The notes under the pieces are model-generated. The model saw nothing but the letters and a program-made list of their open reading frames with translations. It searched no databases and was not told where the DNA came from. DNA of 8,842 nt from Bacteroidetes bacterium UBA4408. GTDB lineage: Bacteria > Bacteroidota > Bacteroidia > UBA4408. The position numbers and the translations under genes are program-made. The DNA lies in the NCBI GenBank assembly GCA_002389785.1, contig DGQS01000202.1, positions 1 to 8,842 of the forward strand. The letters run 5' to 3'. Shown here piece after piece: positions 1 to 5,048 of this stretch (its first letter is position 1; each line of letters begins with the position of its first letter).

Positions 1-181
1 TTCACAGTTTTTAATAGTAGGTGCAAAATGCCATGCAATGTTGCAAGGAAAATACTCTCCCGATATTGAAGATGTAAAAGCGGTTAGCACAGCTATTTTG
101 CGTCATCGCATTGTTAGAAATTACAAAGCTGAAGCAGATGGAGTAAGCGTTGATAGTATTATACTGGAACTTACTCGCTAA
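1..181 (+). CDS. MoxR-family AAA ATPase, C-terminal fragment
   Basis: The reading frame is open from the left edge (first full codon at base 2) to a TAA at 179-181 and gives the last 59 residues of a protein whose start lies outside the window. The tail carries LIVGAKCHAMLQGKYSPDIEDV followed by a 'lRHRIvrnYkAEADGVs' stretch, which is the lid helical region typical of MoxR-type AAA+ ATPases (AAA_3 plus AAA_lid). These proteins act as cytoplasmic chaperone-like ATPases, often beside DUF58 and von Willebrand A-domain genes. Walker A and B motifs are upstream of the window and cannot be checked. The next gene starts only 23 bases later, so read-through into it is possible, but no functional link with the downstream sulfur genes is evident. 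Confidence 0.85.
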   Translation, partial: SQFLIVGAKCHAMLQGKYSPDIEDVKAVSTAILRHRIVRNYKAEADGVSVDSIILELTR

Positions 182-204
182 TTTTTTTTAAATTGTACGA
201 ATAA

Positions 205-825
205 ATGGAATTAAATAACATTGCCGAATTTCAATCGAGTCCTGGAATTCGTGAAAAATTGCGTTCGTTTGGTACTGTAAAAAAATTTAAGGAAGAAGAA
301 ATTGTTTTACAAGAAAATGCCTTTATTAAAGCTATTCCTATTGTACTTACCGGCTCCATTCGAGTGATGCGCACGGATGAGGATGGACGAGAACTATTGT
401 TGTATTACATCAAACCCGGTGAAAGTTGTATCATGTCCTTTTTAGGAGGAATACACAGCGATACCAGTAAAGTAAAAGCGATTGCAGAAGAGTCTACCGA
501 ATTATTGTTTATTCCTATTGAAATGGTAGCATCACTTAGTAAAGAGTTTCCTGAATGGCTCGATTATATTTTTAGATTGTATCACAAACGCTTTGAAGAA
601 TTACTGGAAGTGGTAAACGACATTGCGTTTAAAAAAATGGACGAGCGATTAATAAATTTCATTCGAAAAAAATGTGAGCTGGCTAAAAGCCATACACTTC
701 ATGTAACACACGAACAAATTGCGGCCGAACTTGGAACTGCACGTGTGGTAATTTCACGTTTGCTAAAACACATGGAAGATGAAAAACTCGTTCAATTAGG
801 ACGAAATAAAATTACCCTTCTTTAA
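205..825 (+). CDS. Crp/Fnr-family transcriptional regulator
   Basis: This 206-residue protein has an N-terminal cyclic-nucleotide-binding-like beta-barrel (about residues 20-110), a long dimerisation helix (about 115-150) and a C-terminal winged helix-turn-helix (about 165-206) with the core THEQIAAELGTARVVISRLL, as usual for the family. It lacks the N-terminal cysteine cluster of true FNR, so oxygen sensing through a 4Fe-4S cluster is unlikely. Its only cysteines are Cys75, in the GESC segment of the effector domain, and Cys157. It lies directly upstream of a sulfur/thiol gene cluster whose three promoters carry a Crp/Fnr-type 5-4-5 palindrome, so it is the obvious candidate activator of that cluster. 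The signal it senses is unknown; a persulfide or redox signal through Cys75 is a guess. No copy of the operator is seen in front of this gene, so autoregulation is not supported. The start at 205 is the first ATG after the upstream stop codon. Confidence 0.93.
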   Translation: MELNNIAEFQSSPGIREKLRSFGTVKKFKEEEIVLQENAFIKAIPIVLTGSIRVMRTDEDGRELLLYYIKPGESCIMSFLGGIHSDTSKVKAIAEESTELLFIPIEMVASLSKEFPEWLDYIFRLYHKRFEELLEVVNDIAFKKMDERLINFIRKKCELAKSHTLHVTHEQIAAELGTARVVISRLLKHMEDEKLVQLGRNKITLL

Positions 826-861
826 TAGTTTGTTTTATCAACCTTAATCAAATTTATTTGC

Positions 862-908
862 TATGTAACAAAAGTTACTGTAGCTCTCAGTTTGTATTTC
901 CACTTTTG
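862..908 (+). promoter_or_regulatory. Crp/Fnr-type operator and promoter of the DUF2892 gene (site 1)
   Basis: Bases 865-878 read GTAACAAAAGTTAC, a perfect 5-4-5 inverted repeat inside a 20-bp block (862-881) shared with two other promoters in this window. A -7-like box, CACTTTTG, lies at 901-908 (consensus TAnnTTTG, one mismatch). The distance from palindrome centre (871.5) to the box start is 29.5 bp, identical at all three sites. If transcription starts 4-5 bases after the box (about 913), the operator is centred near -41.5, the class II activator position. No -33 TTTG element is apparent, consistent with dependence on an activator. The gene begins at 944. Confidence 0.8.
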
Positions 909-943
909 GTGCACATTAATATTCACCTTAAAAAAGAAAACTT

Positions 944-1150
944 ATGAAACCAAACATGGGAACCCTCGACAAAGCAATTAGAATAATAGTAGCTATTGGT
1001 ATTGCTGCATTGTATTATTTCGATAAAATTTCAGGAATAACTGCAACAATAGGTTTAGTGCTTGCAGGCATTTTTATAGTTACCAGCTTTATGAGTTTTT
1101 GTCCACTTTATTTGCCTTTTGGATTTTCAACTCGAAAAAAGACAGAGTAA
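944..1150 (+). CDS. DUF2892 (YgaP-like) inner-membrane protein
   Basis: This is a 68-residue protein with two predicted membrane helices (about residues 10-27 and 31-50) and the DUF2892 signature: an N-terminal NMGTLDKAIRI segment and a C-terminal CPLYLPFGFST motif with Cys53. The family forms the membrane part of YgaP, where it is fused to a rhodanese, and also occurs as free-standing proteins beside rhodanese and persulfide dioxygenase genes. Here it is separate, and cytoplasmic rhodaneses are encoded further on. It has its own operator-promoter and appears to be a single-gene unit, since the next promoter starts about 60 bases after its stop. A role in moving or anchoring sulfur species at the membrane is inferred from the family and neighbours only. 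Confidence 0.85.
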   Translation: MKPNMGTLDKAIRIIVAIGIAALYYFDKISGITATIGLVLAGIFIVTSFMSFCPLYLPFGFSTRKKTE

Positions 1151-1209
1151 AATTTCATTCAACTGCCTTTAATATTTCTGTAGCTTTTTAAAGAACTCAA
1201 AAAAGGAGC

Positions 1210-1256
1210 TATGTAACAAAAGTTGCTGTGCAATACTTTTTCGCATTCTACTTTTG
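1210..1256 (+). promoter_or_regulatory. Crp/Fnr-type operator and promoter of the CstB-like gene (site 2)
   Basis: The shared 20-bp block lies at 1210-1229, with core GTAACAAAAGTTGC at 1213-1226 (right half-site one base off the perfect palindrome). A perfect TAnnTTTG box, TACTTTTG, is at 1249-1256. The centre-to-box distance is 29.5 bp (1219.5 to 1249), placing the operator near -41.5 of a start at about 1261. The box overlaps an in-frame TTG at 1254 upstream of the CstB-like gene, which argues that translation starts at the ATG at 1275 and leaves a very short leader of about 14 bases. Confidence 0.85.
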
Positions 1257-1274
1257 TACTTCAATTTTTTACTC

Positions 1275-2630
1275 ATGGAAATAAAACAATTCGAAGACAA
1301 AAACCTTGCACATTATTCCTATGCAATAATCAGTAATGGAGAAATTGCATTGGTTGACCCGGCTCGTGATCCACAGCCTTATTATGATTTTGCGACAAGT
1401 CGTAAAGCAAAAATTACTGCTGTAATTGAAACGCATCCTCATGCCGATTTTGTAAGTAGCCATCTTGAAATTTCAAAACATACAGGAGCAAACATCTATG
1501 TAAGTAAATTGGTTTCTGCCGAATACGAACATGTTTCTTTCGATGAAGGGGATGCGCTTATGATTGGTTCGGTTACTTTAAAAGCACTCAACACACCAGG
1601 TCATTCTCCCGATAGTATAAGTGTGCTCTTGTTGGATGAAAATGGAAAGGAAATAGCTGTATTTAGTGGTGATACCTTATTTATTGGCGATTGCGGACGT
1701 CCTGATTTACGTGAACAAGCTGGAGCAATCACGGCTGCCAGAAGTGAATTGGCCAAACAGATGTATCATACACTGCGAAATAAATTTATTCCATTATCCG
1801 ATTCGGTTATTGTATATCCTGCGCATGGTGCAGGAAGTTTGTGTGGAAAAGGATTGAGCGATGCTGCCTCAAGTACAATGGGTGCCGAAAAATTAAGCAA
1901 TTGGAGTTTAGGTAACATGTCTGAAACAGATTTTGTTAACTCCTTATTGCAAGACCAACCTTATGTTCCTAAGTATTTTCTGCACGATGTAACTTTGAAT
2001 AAAAAGGGCGCAGCAGATTTTACAAAAAGTATACAATCATTAGAGATTCGTGATACTATAACTTGTGCAGGTTGTGCCAACTCATTAAATCCAAATTATA
2101 TAATTATCGATACTAGACCAGAAGCGATTTTTAAAGCTTCACATCTTAAAAATGCAATCAATTTAATGAACGATTTAAAGTTTGAAACTTGGCTTGGAAG
2201 TATAATTGATCCTAACGAAAAATTCTACTTACAAGCACAGAATGAAACAGAATTAAACACACTTATTAAACGCATTGCTAAAATTGGTTATGAAAATCAA
2301 ATTGAGCTTGCTTTTATTTCTGAATTTGGAAATGAAGCATCGCCAATGTTTCCTGCTGAGGAATTTGAATTATCTACCGAGAATTTCACCATTGTTGATT
2401 TGCGGACAGCTGCAGAAAGGGTGGCTAAAAAAATATTTTCTAGATCCTATCATATTCCATTAGCTGAATTACGTGAACGTTATCCCGAAATCCCAACTGA
2501 TAAACCTATTGTTGTCCATTGTGCCGGAGGTTACAGAAGTGCAGCCGGAGCAAGTATCTTAAGTTCTAAAGTTAAGGCAAAAATTCCGGTTTATGATTTC
2601 AGTGAACGCATTAAACAAGTTGCACAATAG
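1275..2630 (+). CDS. CstB-like persulfide dioxygenase with two rhodanese domains
   Basis: This 451-residue cytoplasmic protein has a metallo-beta-lactamase domain (about residues 1-210), a central rhodanese-like domain (about 258-350) and a C-terminal rhodanese (about 365-451). That is the architecture of CstB, which oxidises low-molecular-weight persulfides to thiosulfate. The metal motif is THPHADF (His54, His56, Asp58), with Phe59 in place of the last histidine of the classic HxHxDH motif. GHSPDS (His110) and SGDTLF (Asp133) supply the other iron ligands expected of persulfide dioxygenases, followed by CGRPDL. Cys190 in PAHGAGSLCGK matches the position of the extra reactive cysteine in CstB. 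The central rhodanese has no cysteine in its active loop and looks inactive; the last has CAGGYRS (Cys416). The ATG at 1275 is preferred because the -7 box ends at 1256, so upstream in-frame starts would not be transcribed. It is first in a probable operon with 2671-2859 and 2884-3174. Confidence 0.9.
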   Translation: MEIKQFEDKNLAHYSYAIISNGEIALVDPARDPQPYYDFATSRKAKITAVIETHPHADFVSSHLEISKHTGANIYVSKLVSAEYEHVSFDEGDALMIGSVTLKALNTPGHSPDSISVLLLDENGKEIAVFSGDTLFIGDCGRPDLREQAGAITAARSELAKQMYHTLRNKFIPLSDSVIVYPAHGAGSLCGKGLSDAASSTMGAEKLSNWSLGNMSETDFVNSLLQDQPYVPKYFLHDVTLNKKGAADFTKSIQSLEIRDTITCAGCANSLNPNYIIIDTRPEAIFKASHLKNAINLMNDLKFETWLGSIIDPNEKFYLQAQNETELNTLIKRIAKIGYENQIELAFISEFGNEASPMFPAEEFELSTENFTIVDLRTAAERVAKKIFSRSYHIPLAELRERYPEIPTDKPIVVHCAGGYRSAAGASILSSKVKAKIPVYDFSERIKQVAQ

Positions 2631-2670
2631 ATTGGACTATTTAATATATCCAGATAATTTAAACCAAGCT

Positions 2671-2859
2671 ATGAATTACCTTATTAAACACAAACTAACA
2701 ATTATAGGTATCGTTTTAGGAAGCATTTCAGGATTTGCCTATTCTTATTTTATTGGCTGCGAAAGTGGTTCTTGCGCAATAACTTCTTCCCCATTTAATA
2801 GCTCACTCTATGGTGCAGTAATGGGTGGATTACTTTTCTCCATGTTTGAAAAATCTTAA
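2671..2859 (+). CDS. DUF6132-like small membrane protein
   Basis: This 62-residue protein has two predicted membrane helices (about residues 9-29 and 45-57) separated by the motif GCESGSCAITSSPF with Cys30 and Cys35. The pattern GC-x2-G-x-C-x-ITS-x-P and the following LYGAVMG match small Bacteroidota proteins that I recall as DUF6132; the family name is given from memory. Their function is unknown to me. The two cysteines sit at the end of the first helix and could bind sulfur or metal, or form a disulfide; this is inference. The ATG at 2671 gives a compact protein beginning just before the first helix. An in-frame ATG at 2593 would overlap the preceding gene and add an unlikely polar leader. 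The gene follows the CstB-like gene by 40 bases with no terminator, so the two are probably co-transcribed. Confidence 0.75.
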   Translation: MNYLIKHKLTIIGIVLGSISGFAYSYFIGCESGSCAITSSPFNSSLYGAVMGGLLFSMFEKS

Positions 2860-2883
2860 TTGACTTATGAAAAATTATAAAAA

Positions 2884-3174
2884 ATGAATATAGCACAAGT
2901 ACTTAAACAAAAAAACGGAACAATTGTAGATGTAAGAACTCCTGTTGAATTTAGCGGTGGACATGTTGCAGGATCCATTAATATACCTTTACAAGAAATA
3001 AATCATCGAATAGAAGAACTTTCTCAGTTAAAAATGCCACTTATTTTATGTTGTGCTTCTGGCGGTCGAAGCGGTGTTGCACAGCAAGTACTAAGTGCTA
3101 GTAATATTGAATGTTACAACGCAGGTTCATGGTTGGATGTAAATTATTTATTATCAAAAACTACCGTAGAATGA
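2884..3174 (+). CDS. Single-domain rhodanese
   Basis: This 96-residue protein is a complete single rhodanese domain. It shows the VDVRTPVEFSGGHVAGSINIPL segment (residues 15-36, the CH2A-like N-terminal signature) and an active-site loop CASGGRS with Cys57 as the sulfur-accepting residue. Cys57 is preceded directly by Cys56, giving an adjacent cysteine pair that also occurs in the rhodanese at 3528-3845. No signal peptide or membrane helix is present, so it should be cytoplasmic. Such proteins carry sulfane sulfur as a cysteine persulfide and exchange it with thiols, thiosulfate or partner proteins. It sits 24 bases after the DUF6132-like gene and probably belongs to the operon started at 1261. 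Partners may be the membrane proteins of this cluster, as in YgaP, where rhodanese and DUF2892 are fused. Confidence 0.92.
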   Translation: MNIAQVLKQKNGTIVDVRTPVEFSGGHVAGSINIPLQEINHRIEELSQLKMPLILCCASGGRSGVAQQVLSASNIECYNAGSWLDVNYLLSKTTVE

Positions 3175-3189
3175 ATTCGAAAATAGTTT

Positions 3190-3197
3190 TACTTTTG
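3190..3197 (+). promoter_or_regulatory. Possible -7 box upstream of the lipoprotein gene
   Basis: TACTTTTG at 3190-3197 is a perfect match to the Bacteroidota TAnnTTTG -7 box, 41 bases before the ATG at 3238. No -33 TTTG element is seen at the expected distance and no good copy of the cluster's operator lies upstream, so it may be a weak or constitutive promoter, or chance. The gene could equally be read through from the CstB-like operon. Confidence 0.45.
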
Positions 3198-3237
3198 ATT
3201 CACAATCCTACGAACTAATACAACTTACTTTCTATCT

Positions 3238-3438
3238 ATGAAAAATAATTTTATACTCTCTTCCTTAGTTGCTTTGTTAGTATTTGGATGCAATTCGCAA
3301 CCGGCCAATGAAAAAAATGCAGGAGCTGGCGACAGCACTCAAACAGCTGCATTATATGTATGCCCAATGCATCCGGAAGTTACCAGTGTTAAAGCCGATA
3401 CATGCAGCAAGTGCGGTATGGATTTAGAAAAAAAATAA
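3238..3438 (+). CDS. Small lipoprotein with heavy-metal-binding domain
   Basis: This 66-residue protein begins with a lipoprotein signal (MKNNFILSSLVALLVFGC) with Cys18 as the lipidated residue. A short polar linker follows, then a heavy-metal-binding domain with the signature YVCPMHPEV (Cys42, His45) and CSKCGMDL (Cys56, Cys59, Met61). This CPMHP...C-x2-CGM pattern is found at the N-termini of copper/silver efflux proteins such as CusB-like adaptors and P-type ATPases, where it binds soft metals. Here it stands alone, tethered to a membrane facing the periplasm. Its place in a sulfur/persulfide cluster suggests metal buffering in the envelope where sulfide or thiols are handled; that link is inference. 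It is 63 bases after the rhodanese gene and ends 17 bases before the third operator. Confidence 0.85.
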   Translation: MKNNFILSSLVALLVFGCNSQPANEKNAGAGDSTQTAALYVCPMHPEVTSVKADTCSKCGMDLEKK

Positions 3439-3455
3439 ATTGGAATTATTTTTCT

Positions 3456-3502
3456 TATGTAACAAAAGTAGCTGTGTATAGCTTATTTCAGGTGTACCTT
3501 TG
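3456..3502 (+). promoter_or_regulatory. Crp/Fnr-type operator and promoter of the second rhodanese operon (site 3)
   Basis: The shared 20-bp block lies at 3456-3475, with core GTAACAAAAGTAGC at 3459-3472. The left half-site and spacer are identical to the other two copies; the right half-site differs at two bases from the perfect palindrome. A perfect -7 box, TACCTTTG, lies at 3495-3502. The centre-to-box distance is again 29.5 bp (3465.5 to 3495), giving a predicted start near 3507 and an operator near -41.5. The first gene starts at 3528. This promoter probably drives the tightly packed genes from 3528 to 5771. Confidence 0.85.
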
Positions 3503-3527
3503 CATCTGAAATTAAACTAAAATTAGC

Positions 3528-3845
3528 ATGATACAGTTACTAAAAAAAATGTTGGGACTTGGACCAACTGTTGATTACAAAACACTTGTTGCCAATGGAG
3601 CAATTGTACTTGATGTTCGCACCAAAGGGGAGTTTCAAACTGGGCACATTAAAGGTTCTGTTAATATTCCTTTACAAAATTTAGCGGGCGGTAGTTCAAA
3701 GCTGGCTAAAAATAAAGTTATAATTACTTGCTGTGCATCAGGAATGAGAAGCGCTTCAGCTAAGAGTATGTTACGATCGGCAGGGTTTTCGGAAGTACAT
3801 AATGGAGGTGGATGGATGAGTTTACAAAACAAACTCAATCGATAA
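3528..3845 (+). CDS. Single-domain rhodanese
   Basis: This 105-residue protein is a single rhodanese domain with a short N-terminal helix (MIQLLKKMLGLGP). It shows the segment LDVRTKGEFQTGHIKGSVNIPLQ (residues 28-50) and an active-site loop CASGMRS with Cys69, preceded by Cys68. The CCASG pair and the overall similarity to the protein at 2884-3174 suggest that the two are paralogues, but their sequences differ enough that this is not a recent duplication. It is expected to be cytoplasmic and to carry sulfane sulfur as a persulfide. It is the first gene after the third operator-promoter and is followed after 59 bases by the OsmC-like gene. Confidence 0.92.
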   Translation: MIQLLKKMLGLGPTVDYKTLVANGAIVLDVRTKGEFQTGHIKGSVNIPLQNLAGGSSKLAKNKVIITCCASGMRSASAKSMLRSAGFSEVHNGGGWMSLQNKLNR

Positions 3846-3904
3846 ATTTCCTAATCTCTATACTTAGAAACTTTCAGTTTCATTTATTAATAACGAATAG
3901 AACT

Positions 3905-4333
3905 ATGGATGCACATTATTATAATGTTGATTTAGTTTGGAAAAAAAATCGATTAGGTGAATTAAGTTCAATTGAACTTACTGATAAAATTGAAGTTGCA
4001 ACTCCTCCCCCATTTGCAAAAGGAATTGAAAAATTATGGTCACCCGAACATCTTTTTACTGCCAGTGTTAACAGTTGCTATATGACCACATTTTTAGCAA
4101 TTGCCGAAAACTCAAAACTCGAATTCATAACCTTTGAATGTTCCGCTAGCGGCAAACTTGAACAGATCGAAGGAAAGTATGCTATTACAGAAATAGCTTT
4201 AAAACCCATACTTAAACTGGTGTCAGATAAAGACAAGGAACGCGCTGAACGAATTTTACAAAAATCGGAAGCAGCATGTTTAATTTCCAATTCAATTAAA
4301 TCAAAAGTATCTTTGCAAACAACTATAGTTTAA
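3905..4333 (+). CDS. OsmC/Ohr-family protein
   Basis: This 142-residue protein matches the OsmC family: PFAKGIEKLWSPEHLFTASVNSCYMTTFLAIA carries the first redox cysteine (Cys58), and KSEAACLISNSIKSKV carries the second (Cys125). A third cysteine is Cys79. OsmC/Ohr proteins reduce organic or fatty-acid hydroperoxides with the cysteine pair, and some act on persulfides. The expected arginine near the active site is not evident to me, so the substrate is open. The ATG at 3905 is chosen because the domain begins there. An in-frame ATG at 3812 would lie inside the preceding rhodanese gene and add an unrelated hydrophobic leader. The thioredoxin gene starts 3 bases after its stop, suggesting translational coupling and that this thioredoxin is its reductant. 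Confidence 0.88.
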   Translation: MDAHYYNVDLVWKKNRLGELSSIELTDKIEVATPPPFAKGIEKLWSPEHLFTASVNSCYMTTFLAIAENSKLEFITFECSASGKLEQIEGKYAITEIALKPILKLVSDKDKERAERILQKSEAACLISNSIKSKVSLQTTIV

Positions 4334-4336
4334 AAA

Positions 4337-4645
4337 ATGGCAACAAAATTTTCAGATTTAATAAATAGTGATGTCCCTACATTAGTTGATTTTTATGCTG
4401 AATGGTGCGGACCTTGCAAACAAATGAAACCCATATTAGAATCAGTAAAAAACACAGTAAAAGACCAAGCAAGAATCCTAAAAATTGACGTTGATAAAAA
4501 TCCTCAATTGGCTGCTTCTTTTAATATTCAAGGGGTACCTACCTTATTGCTTTTTAAGTCTGGAGAAGTAAAATGGCGACAATCGGGAGTAGTTTCTTCT
4601 CAGCAACTTAATTCAACATTGGCAAAATTTATCTCAAATGCTTAA
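4337..4645 (+). CDS. Thioredoxin
   Basis: This 102-residue protein is a complete cytoplasmic thioredoxin. It has VDFYAEWCGPCKQMKP with the redox pair Cys24 and Cys27, the IDVDKNPQLAASFNIQGVPTL segment with cis-Pro68, and a C-terminal helix. Length and motif are standard. It reduces disulfides and can also release sulfide from protein or rhodanese persulfides. It lies 3 bases after the OsmC-like gene and overlaps the DUF983 gene by 8 bases, so it is within a translationally coupled operon. The chromosome is likely to carry another general thioredoxin; this copy is probably dedicated to the sulfur cluster (inference from location). Confidence 0.95.
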   Translation: MATKFSDLINSDVPTLVDFYAEWCGPCKQMKPILESVKNTVKDQARILKIDVDKNPQLAASFNIQGVPTLLLFKSGEVKWRQSGVVSSQQLNSTLAKFISNA

Positions 4646-5036
4646 AAATATTCTTTATTCAACCCTCTGGAATAAATGCCCCAGGTGTCATCAAACATCC
4701 GTATTTATTGAAAAAAACCCGTATAATCTGAAAAGATTGTCGCACATGAATACCGCTTGTTCGAACTGTGGCGAAAAATTTGAAAAAGAACCCGGTGCTT
4801 ATTATGGAGCCATGTATGTAAGCTATGCCTTAATGGTTGGATGGTTTGTGGTGTGCTGGGGAGTGGATTCATTTTATATACATTCCGAAACGATTCATTT
4901 TCTTGCTTTTGTCATAGTTTCTATTGTGCTTTTTATGCCACTCACTTTTCGTATTTCAAGATTACTATGGCTTAATTTTTTTATCAAGTTTGATAAAACT
5001 AAAATTATATCCGGCAATTCATTTAATAATCAGTAA
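4638..5036 (+). CDS. DUF983 membrane protein with zinc-ribbon-like cysteines
   Basis: This 132-residue protein matches DUF983. An N-terminal soluble part has CPRC (Cys14, Cys17) and CSNCG (Cys41, Cys44), which together look like a zinc ribbon. It is followed by the conserved KEPGAYYGAMYVSYALMVGW stretch and two membrane helices (about residues 55-76 and 84-103). The family is widespread but has no established function. The start codon at 4638 lies within the end of the thioredoxin gene (8-base overlap), so the two are translationally coupled. Its link with sulfur metabolism rests only on this operon position. Confidence 0.85.
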   Translation: MLKNILYSTLWNKCPRCHQTSVFIEKNPYNLKRLSHMNTACSNCGEKFEKEPGAYYGAMYVSYALMVGWFVVCWGVDSFYIHSETIHFLAFVIVSIVLFMPLTFRISRLLWLNFFIKFDKTKIISGNSFNNQ

Positions 5037-5048
5037 CCCTATTTTTTA

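Noticed and set aside
1181..1211. Imperfect hairpin (TAGCT-TTTT with AAAA-GG-AGCTA) that could be a terminator after the DUF2892 gene.
   Set aside because: The stem is mostly A-T with a two-base bulge and is not followed by a T tract; it also runs into the second operator block.
1254..1274. In-frame TTG start giving seven extra residues to the CstB-like protein.
   Set aside because: The TTG lies inside the -7 box at 1249-1256, so it would be upstream of the transcription start; the ATG at 1275 fits the family's N-terminus.
2593..2670. Upstream in-frame ATG for the DUF6132-like gene.
   Set aside because: It lies inside the CstB-like coding region and adds a polar leader before the first membrane helix; the ATG at 2671 gives the usual compact protein.
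3151..3164. A weak fourth operator-like sequence (TTATCAAAAACTAC) upstream of the lipoprotein gene.
   Set aside because: Only 10 of 14 core positions match, the distance to the -7 box at 3190 is 32.5 and not 29.5 bp, and it lies in the end of the rhodanese coding region.
3812..3904. N-terminal extension of the OsmC-like protein from an ATG at 3812.
   Set aside because: It would overlap the end of the rhodanese gene and encodes a sequence unlike any OsmC N-terminus; the ATG at 3905 fits the domain.
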